Shown here piece by piece: positions 6,836 through 15,618 of a stretch of DNA of 40,000 bases; the first letter of the stretch is position 1, and each line of letters starts with the position of its first letter. A program made the translations under genes and the position numbers. Source of the stretch: Acidimicrobiia bacterium (GTDB taxonomy: Bacteria > Actinomycetota > Acidimicrobiia > Spongiisociales > UBA11373); assembly GCA_029263095.1 (NCBI GenBank), contig JAJCYA010000035.1, positions 1-40,000 of the forward strand, in the 5' to 3' direction. A model generated the notes under the pieces. That model saw nothing but the letters and a program-made list of their open reading frames with translations. It had not been told where the DNA came from and made no database searches.

Positions 6836-7830
6836 GCAGGGAGCGCCGCCTGGCGGCATCGCTCGCAATCCTGGCCCTGATTACGCTCGGCGGAGCGGTC
6901 GGCTTCTCGATTCTCGAAGATGCATCGTTTGGGGATGCTCTCTATATGACCGTGCTCACCATCTCGACGGTGGGTTTCAACGAAGTCTTCCCACTGGGTA
7001 CCGGGGGCAGGATCCTCACCACCGGACTCATCGTGGTTGGCGTCGGAGCCGCTCTCTACACTGCGGGAACCGCCCTCGAGATAGCGCTCGAGCGCTTCCT
7101 GGGTGGAGAGATTCGACGGAGACGCATGGCACGCGAGATAGACACCCTTGAACAACACGTGATCGTTGCCGGTTTCGGCCGGGTGGGGTCACACACCTGG
7201 GAGGCACTGCAATCCGAGGGCGTTCCCACCGCGGTGATCGAAGCAGAACCCGACGCCGTTGAGGCCGCGTTTCAAGCCGGTGCGCTTGTCATCGAAGGCG
7301 ATGCAACCCGCAACGAGGTGCTCGAGGCAGCCGGGATTGCCAGAGCGCGGTCATTGATCGCTTGCGTGCGCGAGGACAGCGACAATCTCGTGATCGTCCT
7401 GTCTGCCAAGAGCCGGCGCCAGGATCTGACGGTGATAGCGCGAGCCAGTGAACTCGAAGCCCGAGAGAAGCTGCGGCTTGCCGGGGCCGATCGTGTTGTG
7501 TCACCGCAGCTGGTGGGCGCCCACCGTCTCGCGGCCCTCGCCGCCGAGCCACATCTCGACGAGTTCGTCGATGTCATCCTGCACGGAAAGCTCGTAGAAC
7601 TCCGCATTGAGGGCTTCGAGGTGGGGGAGCGATCGGTGCTCTCCCAGCAGCTGCTGAGCGAGGCCGACATCCGCGGTCTGAGCGGTGCTCAGGTGCTCGC
7701 TCTGGAGTCACCCGGGGGCGACATCGAATTCAATCCCGGCCCCGATGCGGTGATCCGACCGGGCCACACGCTCATCGCCATCGGCTCGAGCGAACAGGTA
7801 GAGCGGTTGCGTGGCGTTGCCCGCGGCTAA
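6832..7830 (+). CDS. Potassium channel with TrkA-N and TrkA-C domains
   Basis: 332 residues. Two transmembrane helices (about 8-26 and 61-81) flank a pore loop with the filter TVGFNE (46-51) where classic K+ channels have TVGYGD. A cytosolic RCK/TrkA-N Rossmann domain follows, with the nucleotide-binding GFGRVG at 114-119, then a TrkA-C domain in the last 90 residues. This is the MthK/Kch layout: a ligand-gated K+ channel of the cell membrane. The Tyr to Phe and Gly-Asp to Asn-Glu changes keep the TVG core, so K+ selectivity is plausible but not certain. The ATG at 6832 overlaps the BFN stop (ATGA). Confidence 0.87.
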   Translation: MSRERRLAASLAILALITLGGAVGFSILEDASFGDALYMTVLTISTVGFNEVFPLGTGGRILTTGLIVVGVGAALYTAGTALEIALERFLGGEIRRRRMAREIDTLEQHVIVAGFGRVGSHTWEALQSEGVPTAVIEAEPDAVEAAFQAGALVIEGDATRNEVLEAAGIARARSLIACVREDSDNLVIVLSAKSRRQDLTVIARASELEAREKLRLAGADRVVSPQLVGAHRLAALAAEPHLDEFVDVILHGKLVELRIEGFEVGERSVLSQQLLSEADIRGLSGAQVLALESPGGDIEFNPGPDAVIRPGHTLIAIGSSEQVERLRGVARG

Positions 7831-7868
7831 CGAACTCTGCGCCCGCGGCGCACTGCTTTGCGTGAGTA

Positions 7869-7909
7869 GGTATGGAGTTGTCCACAGGGGTTGTTGACAA
7901 CTCCATACC
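7869..7909. promoter_or_regulatory. Perfect 14-bp inverted repeat with paired DnaA-box-like 9-mers
   Basis: Left arm 7869-7882 and right arm 7896-7909 (GGTATGGAGTTGTC and its exact complement) are separated by 13 bases. The left arm runs into TTGTCCACA (7878-7886), which equals the DnaA box described for high-GC actinobacteria. Symmetrically on the other strand is TTGTCAACA (7892-7900), one base away. A TTGACA -35-like element (7894-7899) overlaps the right arm, and TCTAAC (7916-7921) could be its -10. No T-run follows, so a terminator is unlikely. It stands upstream of the MerR gene. Confidence 0.6.
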
Positions 7910-7992
7910 GATCTTTCTAACTTCATGTCGGTAGTTCTCGGACGGGAATTACCGTGGTGTAAGCTCTTGGACTCTGGGGAGAGGTGAGGCAC

Positions 7993-8559
7993 GTGTCGAA
8001 TGACACAGCAGACGACACAGCAGGCGACGCAGCGATCGGCACAGCAAGTGGCACAGCAAGCGACGTAACAACCATCGGTGGGGCCGATGGACAGGGCTTC
8101 CGCGCACCACAGGTGTGCAAGATCGTCGGGATCACATACCGTCAGCTCGATTACTGGGCTCGGACCGACCTACTAGTCCCTTCGCTGCAAACCGCTCAGG
8201 GGTCGGGGTCGCAGCGTTTGTACTCCTTCCAAGATGTAGTCCAACTGCGAGTCGTAAAACGCCTCCTCGACGCCGGCATGAGCCTCAAGAAGATCCGGAC
8301 GGCGATGGACCTGCTGCGTGAGCAGTTGCAGAGCGACAGCCCGTTGTCCGACGTGACCCTGCTGAGCAACGGCACCACGATCTTTGCCGCCCACAGTGCC
8401 GACGAGGTGGTGGACGTGTTCCGCCATGGGCAAGGCGTATTCGGAATCGCAGTGGGCCCGGTGCAAGCCGAGATCGAGGGCGAAATCCACCGACTTTTCC
8501 CTGACGAGGGGGAGAATGCTGGCGTGATCGAGCTGGCACCCGCTCGCATGGAGGCCTAA
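7993..8559 (+). CDS. MerR-family regulator, Rv1830-like
   Basis: 188 residues from GTG 7993. After a Thr/Ala/Asp-rich low-complexity N-terminus of about 35 residues comes a MerR winged helix: FRAPQVCKIVGITYRQLDYWARTDLLVPSL, then RLYSFQDVVQLRVVKRLLDAGMSLKKIRTAM. The C-terminal half is a small regulatory domain without cysteine clusters. The gene corresponds in type and order to Rv1830 of mycobacteria, downstream of the BFN gene. An earlier GTG at 7984 is in frame, but the purine stretch at 7978-7989 is placed better for 7993. A perfect inverted repeat 80 bases upstream may be an operator. Confidence 0.85.
   Translation: MSNDTADDTAGDAAIGTASGTASDVTTIGGADGQGFRAPQVCKIVGITYRQLDYWARTDLLVPSLQTAQGSGSQRLYSFQDVVQLRVVKRLLDAGMSLKKIRTAMDLLREQLQSDSPLSDVTLLSNGTTIFAAHSADEVVDVFRHGQGVFGIAVGPVQAEIEGEIHRLFPDEGENAGVIELAPARMEA
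8550..8554 (+). promoter_or_regulatory. Shine-Dalgarno GGAGG deciding a CTG start
   Basis: GGAGG lies at the end of the MerR gene and seven bases before CTG 8562, the ideal spacing. No ATG, GTG or TTG exists in this frame between the upstream stop (8502-8504) and the ATG at 8775. Confidence 0.55.
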
Positions 8560-8561
8560 AC

Positions 8562-8993
8562 CTGACCGTCGATTTCCAGACCGCTGCAGACAGCGTCGCT
8601 TTTGCCCACGACAGCGAGCGTCAGTTTGCCCGACTCCTCGACTTCTACGGTCTGGCGTGGGAGTACGAACCCACCGCGTTCGCCATCGAGTTCGACGACG
8701 ATGGCGAACCGACTTCCAGCTTCACGCCCGACTTCTACCTCCCGGACGAGGATCTGTACATCGAGATCACGACGATGAACCAGAAGCTGGTCACCAAGAA
8801 GAACCGCAAGATCCGGCTCCTGAAGGAGACCCACCCGTTGATCGACTGCAAGATCTTCTATCAGCGTGATTACCTCCATCTGCTGATCAAGTACGGCCTC
8901 GAGGCTCCCGATCACCTCGACGATCAGCCAGCTCCCACCAGAATCCCGGGACCCGTGCAGGTGATCAATTTGGGAGAATCCGAAGCTTCCTGA
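8562..8993 (+). CDS. Nuclease-fold (PD-(D/E)XK-like) protein, apparent CTG start
   Basis: 143 residues. The central part, F-T-P-D-F-Y-L-P-D-E-D-L-Y-I-E-I-T-T-M then a lysine-rich helix (KKNRKIRLLKE), has the spacing of the PD-(D/E)XK nuclease core: Asp in a hairpin, then Glu-x-Thr in the next strand. I infer a nuclease-like fold but no activity. The coding frame is coherent from 8562 to TGA 8993, yet the first standard start (ATG 8775) would delete half the protein, including the core Asp. CTG 8562 with GGAGG at seven bases is the best start. It lies directly after the MerR gene, probably in one transcript. Confidence 0.72.
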   Translation: MTVDFQTAADSVAFAHDSERQFARLLDFYGLAWEYEPTAFAIEFDDDGEPTSSFTPDFYLPDEDLYIEITTMNQKLVTKKNRKIRLLKETHPLIDCKIFYQRDYLHLLIKYGLEAPDHLDDQPAPTRIPGPVQVINLGESEAS

Positions 8994-9043
8994 AGACACG
9001 GCGGGCGATCCAAGCGAGCGGCACGTACCTCTCATCGGTCTTC

Positions 9044-9049
9044 TAGCAT
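9044..9049 (+). promoter_or_regulatory. Putative -10 hexamer (TAGCAT), leaderless start of gcvT
   Basis: TAGCAT stands seven bases before GTG 9057, with no Shine-Dalgarno sequence in between. Confidence 0.4.
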
Positions 9050-9056
9050 TCCGTTC

Positions 9057-10115
9057 GTGACCGAGTCCAGATCACCGTTGCACGCCGCCCACGAACGCCT
9101 CGGGGCTCGGTTTACATCCTTTGGCGGCTGGGAGATGCCACTCCAGTACGAGGGCACGCTGGCCGAGCACCGGGTGGTCCGCTCCGGGTGCGGAATCTTC
9201 GACGTTTCCCACCTCGGTCGCTTTGAGCTCGCTGGAACCGGGGCCGATGAACTGATCTCACGTCTCTTGTGCAACGACCCGGCCCGCATTGACCCGGGTC
9301 GCGCCCAGTACACGATGATGCTGACGCCGCAGGGGGGAATCATCGACGACATCATCATCTGGTGGCTCGAAGACGAGCGCTTCATCGTTCTGCCCAACGG
9401 TGCCAACCACGACACAGTGATGGGGACCTTCGCCGAAGAGTCGGCGTCCGATGTTTCCGTGATCGACCTGCGCGGTGAATCGGCCTTGCTGGCAATCCAA
9501 GGGCCGGAGGCGCCCGCAATGATCGAGGCAGTACTCGGGTCTAAACCGGGCAGGTTCCGACTCCTCGACAACCTGGGTCCGGCCGGTTCCGTGATTGCAG
9601 CAGGCACCGGCTACACCGGCGAGCGTGGCGCCGAGATCATGGTGACGGCCGACGCCGGTGAAGAGGTTCTCGATCGGTTCCTCGAGGAGGGAGCGATCCC
9701 GGCCGGGTTGGGAGCTCGGGACACTTTGAGACTCGAAATGGGGTACCCGCTGTGGGGGCAGGATCTCGACACCACCGTGACACCCCTAGAAGCCGGACTC
9801 GGCTGGGTTGTCGGGTGGGATCACGACTTCGTCGGCAAGGAAGCTCTCGTCTCCCAGCGCGATTCGGGTGTCCCGAAGCAGCTGACCAGCTTCCGATTCG
9901 ATGGCCGCACTATTCCGCGCCACGGCAACAAGATGCGCTCAGGCGACTCCGAAGGAGTCGTCGCCAGTGGCAATTTCAGCCCCGGTCTCGAGGCAGGCAT
10001 CGGCATGGGCTACCTGACCCCGCCACCGTCCGGCGACTCCGAGACGCTGGACGTCGAAATCCGCGGCGTTTGGCGCACGGCATCGATCGTCGACCCCCCG
10101 TTCATCCGGAACTGA
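9057..10115 (+). CDS. gcvT: Glycine cleavage system T protein (aminomethyltransferase)
   Basis: 352 residues. It moves the methylene group from the aminomethyl-lipoyl H protein to tetrahydrofolate, releasing ammonia. Family segments are clear: LHAAHERLGARFTSFGGWEMPLQY, VFDVSHLGRFEL-type FDVSHLG, the QYTMML segment, GYTGERGAEI and LRLEMGYPLWGQDLD, which includes the conserved folate-site region. Length is slightly shorter than the common 360-370. The GTG start at 9057 follows a TAGCAT hexamer at leaderless spacing. It begins the gcvT-gcvPA-gcvPB run, with one base between its stop and the next ATG. Confidence 0.93.
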   Translation: MTESRSPLHAAHERLGARFTSFGGWEMPLQYEGTLAEHRVVRSGCGIFDVSHLGRFELAGTGADELISRLLCNDPARIDPGRAQYTMMLTPQGGIIDDIIIWWLEDERFIVLPNGANHDTVMGTFAEESASDVSVIDLRGESALLAIQGPEAPAMIEAVLGSKPGRFRLLDNLGPAGSVIAAGTGYTGERGAEIMVTADAGEEVLDRFLEEGAIPAGLGARDTLRLEMGYPLWGQDLDTTVTPLEAGLGWVVGWDHDFVGKEALVSQRDSGVPKQLTSFRFDGRTIPRHGNKMRSGDSEGVVASGNFSPGLEAGIGMGYLTPPPSGDSETLDVEIRGVWRTASIVDPPFIRN

Positions 10116-10116
10116 C

Positions 10117-11454
10117 ATGGACTTCACTCCACATACGTCCGGTGACACGCAACGGATGTTGGCACATCTCGGTCTCGCCGAGATCTCGGATCTCTTTGCC
10201 CATCTCCCGGACGAGGTCCGACCCGCCGCTCCGCTCGACCTTCCCGAGGCGCTCTCGGAGATGGAGGTCATGTCCCACATCGACGCCCTCGGAAAGCGCA
10301 ATCGGTCCGGATTGCTGACCTTCGCCGGAGGTGGGATCTACGACCACTATCTGCCGCCCGTTGTACGCACGCTCACGATGCGGCCGGAGTTTGTGACGTC
10401 GTATACCCCGTACCAAAGCGAGCTCTCGCAGGGTGTACTCCAGCTCCTGTTCGAGTATCAATCGATGGTCGCCTCGCTCACCGGGCTCCCCGTTTCGAAC
10501 TCGTCGCTGTACGACGGGCCGTCGAGCGGTCTCGAAGCGGTCAATCTCGCCGTCGCCCACAAGAAACGATCCGCCGTCTGGATTTCTCGAGGCGTGCATC
10601 CCCATACGCGCCAGATCATCGCCACATTTGCCCATGCCCGCGGTATCGAGGTCGTCGACCATCCCCTCGTCGGTGGCCGTACCGTCTGGGCACCGGAAGG
10701 CGTCTCGCAACCGGCGGCGATCGTCATGTCGCAGCCGAACTATCTCGGTGTGATCGAGGACTACGACGCTGCCCGAGCCGTGGCGACGGAGCAAGGAGCC
10801 CTCGCGATTGCAGAGGTCGATGCCATGACGCTCGGCATTCTGCGCACCCCTGGCGATGCCGGCTTCGACATCGCCTTCGCCGAGGGTCAGCCCTACGGAA
10901 ACCCGATGTCGTTCGGCGGCCCGGTGTTGGGTATGTTCGCCGTTTCGAAGCCCTTGATGCGCAAGATCCCTGGTCGCCTCGTGGGTCGGACCACGGACAC
11001 TGAGGGGCGTACGGCCTACACCCTTACGTTCCGAGCGCGGGAGCAGGACATCAGGCGCGAGAAGGCGTCGTCGAACATCTGCACGAATCAGTCGCTGAAC
11101 GCCATCGCCGCCTCGATCCACCTTGCCTGGCTGGGTCCGGCGGGACTCAACGAAGTGGGCCATCAATCGGTTCAGAAGGCTCACTACCTCGCCAAGCGTC
11201 TCGAACAGCTCCGTGGGGTCAAAATGGCAACCCCCGGCGCTCCGTACGCGAGAGAATTCGCCATCCTGACCCCGGCAGATCCTCATCACGTCGTAGACCA
11301 AATGGCCGAGCGAGGGTACTTGGCCGGCATCCCTCTCTCCGACGACTACCCGGAATTCGCAGGCGGGCTGCTCGTCGCCGTCACTGAGAAGCGCACTGTG
11401 GATGAGCTCGACGGGTACGCAACCGCCCTCGAGGAGGTGCTGGCTGATGGTTGA
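10117..11454 (+). CDS. gcvPA: Glycine dehydrogenase (decarboxylating) subunit 1
   Basis: 445 residues, the normal size of the N-terminal P-protein subunit. It forms, with subunit 2, the PLP enzyme that decarboxylates glycine and loads the aminomethyl group on GcvH. Typical segments are YTPYQSELSQGVLQLLFEYQ, the NSSLYDGPSSGLEAVNLA loop and TYTLTFRAREQDIRREKASSNICTNQSL near the end (here preceded by EGRTA). The PLP lysine is on the partner subunit. ATG 10117 is one base after the gcvT stop. Mycobacteria have a fused P protein, so this two-gene form sets the genome apart from them. Confidence 0.94.
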   Translation: MDFTPHTSGDTQRMLAHLGLAEISDLFAHLPDEVRPAAPLDLPEALSEMEVMSHIDALGKRNRSGLLTFAGGGIYDHYLPPVVRTLTMRPEFVTSYTPYQSELSQGVLQLLFEYQSMVASLTGLPVSNSSLYDGPSSGLEAVNLAVAHKKRSAVWISRGVHPHTRQIIATFAHARGIEVVDHPLVGGRTVWAPEGVSQPAAIVMSQPNYLGVIEDYDAARAVATEQGALAIAEVDAMTLGILRTPGDAGFDIAFAEGQPYGNPMSFGGPVLGMFAVSKPLMRKIPGRLVGRTTDTEGRTAYTLTFRAREQDIRREKASSNICTNQSLNAIAASIHLAWLGPAGLNEVGHQSVQKAHYLAKRLEQLRGVKMATPGAPYAREFAILTPADPHHVVDQMAERGYLAGIPLSDDYPEFAGGLLVAVTEKRTVDELDGYATALEEVLADG

Positions 11455-12940
11455 TGCCGCCGGCAAGGCCACTTCGATTCCTCTGGTTGGGGGAGGAGAG
11501 GAGCCGACGCTCGATCGCTTCTCGGTCGAGGGACGGAGAGCGTCCGGCTTTCCGCGGCTCGATGTCCCGTTGGGAGACATTTCACTCCCCGAATCCGCCG
11601 CGGCGCCACCTGCCCTCCCGCAGGTCTCCGAGCGAGATTTGGTTGCGCACGTGAATCGTCTTGCTCATCGCAATTTCGCCGTCGATCTCGGCGCGTACCC
11701 GCTCGGTTCTTGCACCATGAAGTACAACCCGAAGATCTGCGATTGGGCCGCCGAACATCCAGCCTTCAGCAACCTCCACCCCTCCTCCCCGCCGGGGATC
11801 ACCCAGGGAGCGCTCGAGGTTATTCTCGAGATCGAGGCCATCTTGTGCGAGCTCACCGGCATGAGCAGAGCCACTTTCCAGCCACCGGCGGGCGCTGCAG
11901 GTGAGATGACGGGGCTGCTCATCATGCGGGCCTACCACGAGTCCAAGGGCCGCGACCCGGGGGCCGTCATCATCCCCGACTCCGCCCATGGGACCAATCC
12001 CGCCTCCGTGAGTTTGGCCGGCTATCAGGTCCGACAGGTTCCCAGCGATGATCGCGGCATGGTCGACCTCGACGCTCTCGCATCAGCCGTGGACGAGGAC
12101 GTCGCCGGATTCATGCTCACCAACCCGAATACGCTCGGGCTCTTCGAGGAGGACATTGTCGCAATGGCCGACCTCATCCATGAGGTCGACGGTCTGGTCT
12201 ATTACGACGGGGCCAACCTGAACGCCATCCTCGGCGTGGCGCGACCGGGCGACATGGGGTTCGACATCGTCCACTCCAACCTCCACAAGACCTTTGCGAC
12301 CCCACACGGCGGTGGTGGACCCGGAGCGGGGCCTGTTGCTGTTACAGAGCACCTCGCCCCGTTCCTCCCGGGACCGATACCCGAGCGGGTCGGCGACGCC
12401 ATCACCTGGCTTCAGCCGGAACGGTCGATCGGTCGCGTGCACGGCAACCACGGCAACTTCCTCGTCGTGCTCCGAGCGCTTACGTATATGCGGGCGCTGG
12501 GAGGGGAGGGCTTGAGAAGAGTCGCTGAGCGCTCGGTGCTCAACGCTCGCTACCTCGAGTCCCTCCTCAGCGACGATTACGAGATCCCCTATCCGGCGCC
12601 GTGTATGCATGAGTTCGTCGCCTCCGCCGCCGCACTCAAGCGAGCGACCGGGGTGCGAGCGATGGACGTGGCCAAGGCACTGATCGACTACGGCTTCCAC
12701 GCTCCGACCATGTATTTCCCGCTGGTCGTCGAAGAGGCGCTCATGGTCGAACCCACCGAGACCGAATCTCCCGAAACGGTTGAGGCTCTTGCCGACGCAT
12801 TCAATGAGATCGCCCAGAGCGCTCATACGGAGCCCCAGGAAGTCCAGGCCGCCCCACATCGCGCACCGATCACCAGAACCGACGACGCACTGGCGGCTCG
12901 ACAGCCGGTGCTCACCTGGCATATGGCGGCCGAGGAGTGA
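11447..12940 (+). CDS. gcvPB: Glycine dehydrogenase (decarboxylating) subunit 2
   Basis: 497 residues. This subunit holds the PLP-binding lysine, Lys281, in the motif [17 protein letters not shown]. Other conserved parts are [29 protein letters not shown] and the [16 protein letters not shown] segment. ATG 11447 overlaps the gcvPA end by eight bases and has GGAGG upstream at the end of gcvPA; the open frame from 11402 lacks similarity. The overlap and shared strand show that the two subunits are translated together. Confidence 0.94.
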   Translation: MVDAAGKATSIPLVGGGEEPTLDRFSVEGRRASGFPRLDVPLGDISLPESAAAPPALPQVSERDLVAHVNRLAHRNFAVDLGAYPLGSCTMKYNPKICDWAAEHPAFSNLHPSSPPGITQGALEVILEIEAILCELTGMSRATFQPPAGAAGEMTGLLIMRAYHESKGRDPGAVIIPDSAHGTNPASVSLAGYQVRQVPSDDRGMVDLDALASAVDEDVAGFMLTNPNTLGLFEEDIVAMADLIHEVDGLVYYDGANLNAILGVARPGDMGFDIVHSNLHKTFATPHGGGGPGAGPVAVTEHLAPFLPGPIPERVGDAITWLQPERSIGRVHGNHGNFLVVLRALTYMRALGGEGLRRVAERSVLNARYLESLLSDDYEIPYPAPCMHEFVASAAALKRATGVRAMDVAKALIDYGFHAPTMYFPLVVEEALMVEPTETESPETVEALADAFNEIAQSAHTEPQEVQAAPHRAPITRTDDALAARQPVLTWHMAAEE

Positions 12941-13680
12941 CTACCTCTCTCGGCATAGACGTTGGTGGATCGGGCATCAAGGGAGCGCTGGTCGACCTCG
13001 CCATCGGTGAGTTCGCCACAGAGCGGATCCGCATCCGAACGCCGCAGCCGGCCACACCTGATGCGGTCGCGGCGACGATCGCCGAGGTAGCAGCACAGAC
13101 CGGATGGTCCGGCCCCAAGCTTGGATGCGCCCTGCCAGCCGTGGTCACCGCTGGAGTGGTGAGAACCGCCGCCAACATCGATGCCTCTTGGGTCGGCGTC
13201 GACGCATGTGCCCTCATCGCGTCTGCGGTTGGGACTCCCGTGACCCTTCTCAACGACGCCGACGCTGCCGGCCTCGCCGAAATGCGCTTCGGAGCGGGGC
13301 GTGGCGAAGAAGGCACCGTGCTCTTGCTGACCTTTGGTACTGGGATTGGAAGCGCTCTCTTCTCGGGCGGCTCGCTCGTACCGAACACCGAACTCGGACA
13401 CCTCCAAATCGATGGTGTCGATGCGGAGTTGCGAGCTGCCGCTCGAATCCAGGAAGAGGAGCAGCTCACCTACCCCGAATGGACTTCTCGGGTCAACAAG
13501 TACCTGGCAGCCGTGGAGAGAATCCTCTGGCCCGATCTCATCGTGATCGGTGGCGGGATCAGCAAGGAGCACGCCGAGTTCCTCGGTATGCTCGAATCAA
13601 GGGCCCGAATCGTCCCCGCCACACTTCGCAACCAGGCTGGAATCATCGGAGCCGCACTGGCATGTCAGGAGGCCACATGA
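12937..13680 (+). CDS. ppgK: Polyphosphate glucokinase (ROK family)
   Basis: 247 residues. It phosphorylates glucose with polyphosphate or ATP. The phosphate-binding loop [15 protein letters not shown] opens the protein, [17 protein letters not shown] matches the ROK sugar-site region with the catalytic Asp, [14 protein letters not shown] is the second phosphate loop, and NTELGH plus [13 protein letters not shown] are typical of PpgK. The cysteine zinc cluster of many ROK proteins is absent, as expected for this group. The GTG start overlaps the gcvPB stop (GTGA), so it is in the glycine cleavage transcript. Confidence 0.88.
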   Translation: MTTSLGIDVGGSGIKGALVDLAIGEFATERIRIRTPQPATPDAVAATIAEVAAQTGWSGPKLGCALPAVVTAGVVRTAANIDASWVGVDACALIASAVGTPVTLLNDADAAGLAEMRFGAGRGEEGTVLLLTFGTGIGSALFSGGSLVPNTELGHLQIDGVDAELRAAARIQEEEQLTYPEWTSRVNKYLAAVERILWPDLIVIGGGISKEHAEFLGMLESRARIVPATLRNQAGIIGAALACQEAT

Positions 13681-14486
13681 CGTCGATCACCGGCACCCGG
13701 CCTGCGAGCGACGGCACCAATCTGGCCACGCGTCATTGGCCGGTCTCACACCCGCGAGCCGCGATCGTCTTGGTACACGGTCTGGCCGAGCACACAGGTC
13801 GATACGACCACGTGGGCGACCAGTTCGCGTCGCGCGGCTTCGACGTCCGCGGATCCGACCTCCGTGGTTTTGGTGGATCGGGCGGCGACCGAGCGTACAT
13901 CGAGGACTTTTCGCAGTACACAGCCGATCTCGCCGACGATGTCATATCTGCCGGCGAGTCGGGCGCTCCCGTCGTCCTGCTTGGGCACTCGATGGGAGGA
14001 TTGATCGCTTCCCTCTATGCGGTTGCTGATCAACCACAGCCGAATCTGCTGGTCTTGTCCGCTCCTGCGATCGGAGCTGAGCTTCCCAAGGCGAAGGCGG
14101 TCGCCGCCAAGGTCTTGGTCCGTGTTCTCCCCAGGTTGAAGGTGTCCAATGGTCTGAAGGGCGAACAGTTGAGTCATGACCCAACTGTGGGGGAGCGCTA
14201 CTTCGCCGATCCGCTGGTGTTCCCCAAGTCGACGATAAGGCTTGGCGTCGCCCTCATGGATGCCATGGAGCGAGCCCAGACTTCGCTCGAACGGATCTCT
14301 CACCGAACCCTCGTCGTCCACGGCGGGTCCGACACGATCGTGGAGCCTCGCTTCTCGGAGAGTGTTGGCGCGATTCCGGGGGCAACCCGAGTGGTCTTCG
14401 AAGGTTTCAGACACGAGTCATTCAACGAAGAGGGCGGGGAGCTGGCGGTGAGGACTATCGCAGATTGGATCGACACACAGATCTAG
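13677..14486 (+). CDS. Alpha/beta hydrolase, monoacylglycerol-lipase-like
   Basis: 269 residues of a serine hydrolase. The oxyanion region is [20 protein letters not shown], the nucleophile elbow is GHSMGG with Ser105, the acid is in GGSDTIVEP, and the histidine is in FRHESFNE. The order and the [10 protein letters not shown] signature match bacterial monoacylglycerol lipases (serine aminopeptidase S33 domain). No signal peptide is seen. Start ATG 13677 overlaps the ppgK stop (ATGA); a longer frame from 13104 lies inside ppgK and was rejected. Substrate is inferred from family only. Confidence 0.85.
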   Translation: MTSITGTRPASDGTNLATRHWPVSHPRAAIVLVHGLAEHTGRYDHVGDQFASRGFDVRGSDLRGFGGSGGDRAYIEDFSQYTADLADDVISAGESGAPVVLLGHSMGGLIASLYAVADQPQPNLLVLSAPAIGAELPKAKAVAAKVLVRVLPRLKVSNGLKGEQLSHDPTVGERYFADPLVFPKSTIRLGVALMDAMERAQTSLERISHRTLVVHGGSDTIVEPRFSESVGAIPGATRVVFEGFRHESFNEEGGELAVRTIADWIDTQI

Positions 14487-14534
14487 GACCTTGTCGTCGC
14501 CCCCGACCCACACATTGACCAAGCTGCAATCCCG

Positions 14535-15584
14535 CTACTCGACAGATTCGTAGCCGGCAATCACCTTTGCCGCGACAAGGTCCTTCGTCGCCTGATCGCA
14601 GAAAGCCGAGTCAATGGCCTTCATCGTCACGACCTCGAGATCCTGAACGTCGAAGTCGTGATTCTCCACCGCAAAGAGGAACTCATCAGTGAGCGAGATC
14701 TGGCTCATGAGCCGATTGTCGGTGTTGAGAGTCACTGCGAATCCGGCTCGGTGGAGAAGCCCGAGCGGATGAGACGCCGAATCCTTGTACAAGCCGGTGT
14801 GGAGGTTGGACGTCGGACAGATCTCCAACGTGGTCCCCTCATCGAATACCGATTGCGCCACTATCCCAAGGCTCTGGGCTTCGCCTCCATCGACCTCTAT
14901 GTCCTCCACCAGCCGCACCCCGTGCCCGAGGCGCTCGGCACCCGTCTCCATCGCCCCCGCGATGCTGGGGACTCCGTCGCCCTCACCAGCGTGAATGGTC
15001 AGGTGCAGCCCGCCCGCGACCGCCACGTCGCACGCCTCCCGATGGGTCGAGGCCGGGAATCCCGCTTCAGGTCCGGCGAGATCGAAGCCCACAACACCTT
15101 CGGCGGCGAATTCGGTGGCAGCTCGAGCCACCTCGACCGAATCCGAATGCTGGCGCATGGCATCGACGATCAGCCTGGTCGGCAACCCGAATGAGGATTC
15201 TCCTCTATGCATCCCGGCGAGCATGGCGGCGATCGCCTCGCTTCTATCGAGACCACGAGCGGAGCAAAGCGACGGTGCCATCCGAATCTCGGTGTAGACC
15301 ACCCCATCGTTCGCAAGATCCTCCACTGCCTCGTAGGCGACGCGCTCGATCGCTTCGGCAGTTTGCATGACGCCAACGGTGTGCGTGAAGGCTTCGAGGT
15401 AGCGCTCCAACGACCCGGACCGACCCTGGAAGAACCATTCGGTCAGCTCCTCGAGGTTGTACGACGGAAGCCCGTCGTATCCGGTCGCCTTCGCCAACTC
15501 GAGCACCGTCTGCGGACGCAGACCGCCGTCCAGGTGGTCGTGGAGGAGGACTTTCGGGAGAGCTCTCAGGCCATCGATAGACAT
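14535..15584 (-). CDS. add: Adenosine deaminase
   Basis: 349 residues. It deaminates adenosine to inosine with a zinc ion. The metal motif KVLLHDHLDGGLRP, the HAGEG segment with the third histidine, the LGHGVRL motif, CPTSNLHTG, and NTDNRLMSQ with the metal aspartate are all visible. The second acid of the usual TDD motif is Asn, as in other actinobacterial adenosine deaminases I recall. The ATG is nine bases after a TAGCCT -10-like hexamer. It runs convergently with the hydrolase gene; the 48 bases between hold no clear terminator. Confidence 0.93.
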   Translation of the reverse strand: MSIDGLRALPKVLLHDHLDGGLRPQTVLELAKATGYDGLPSYNLEELTEWFFQGRSGSLERYLEAFTHTVGVMQTAEAIERVAYEAVEDLANDGVVYTEIRMAPSLCSARGLDRSEAIAAMLAGMHRGESSFGLPTRLIVDAMRQHSDSVEVARAATEFAAEGVVGFDLAGPEAGFPASTHREACDVAVAGGLHLTIHAGEGDGVPSIAGAMETGAERLGHGVRLVEDIEVDGGEAQSLGIVAQSVFDEGTTLEICPTSNLHTGLYKDSASHPLGLLHRAGFAVTLNTDNRLMSQISLTDEFLFAVENHDFDVQDLEVVTMKAIDSAFCDQATKDLVAAKVIAGYESVE

Positions 15585-15593
15585 GAACCAAGA

Positions 15594-15599
15594 AGGCTA
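15594..15599 (-). promoter_or_regulatory. Putative -10 hexamer (TAGCCT) for add
   Basis: On the minus strand TAGCCT lies nine bases before the add ATG, slightly wider than the strict leaderless distance. Confidence 0.25.
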
Positions 15600-15618
15600 G
15601 TGCCCGTTCGGCAACCCT

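Noticed and set aside
7878-7900. Chromosome replication origin (DnaA boxes)
   Set aside because: Only two boxes, one imperfect; no AT-rich region, dnaA, dnaN or gidA genes are nearby.
7869-7909. Intrinsic terminator of the K+ channel gene
   Set aside because: The stem is strong but no T-run follows, and a promoter-like TTGACA overlaps it; an operator is more likely.
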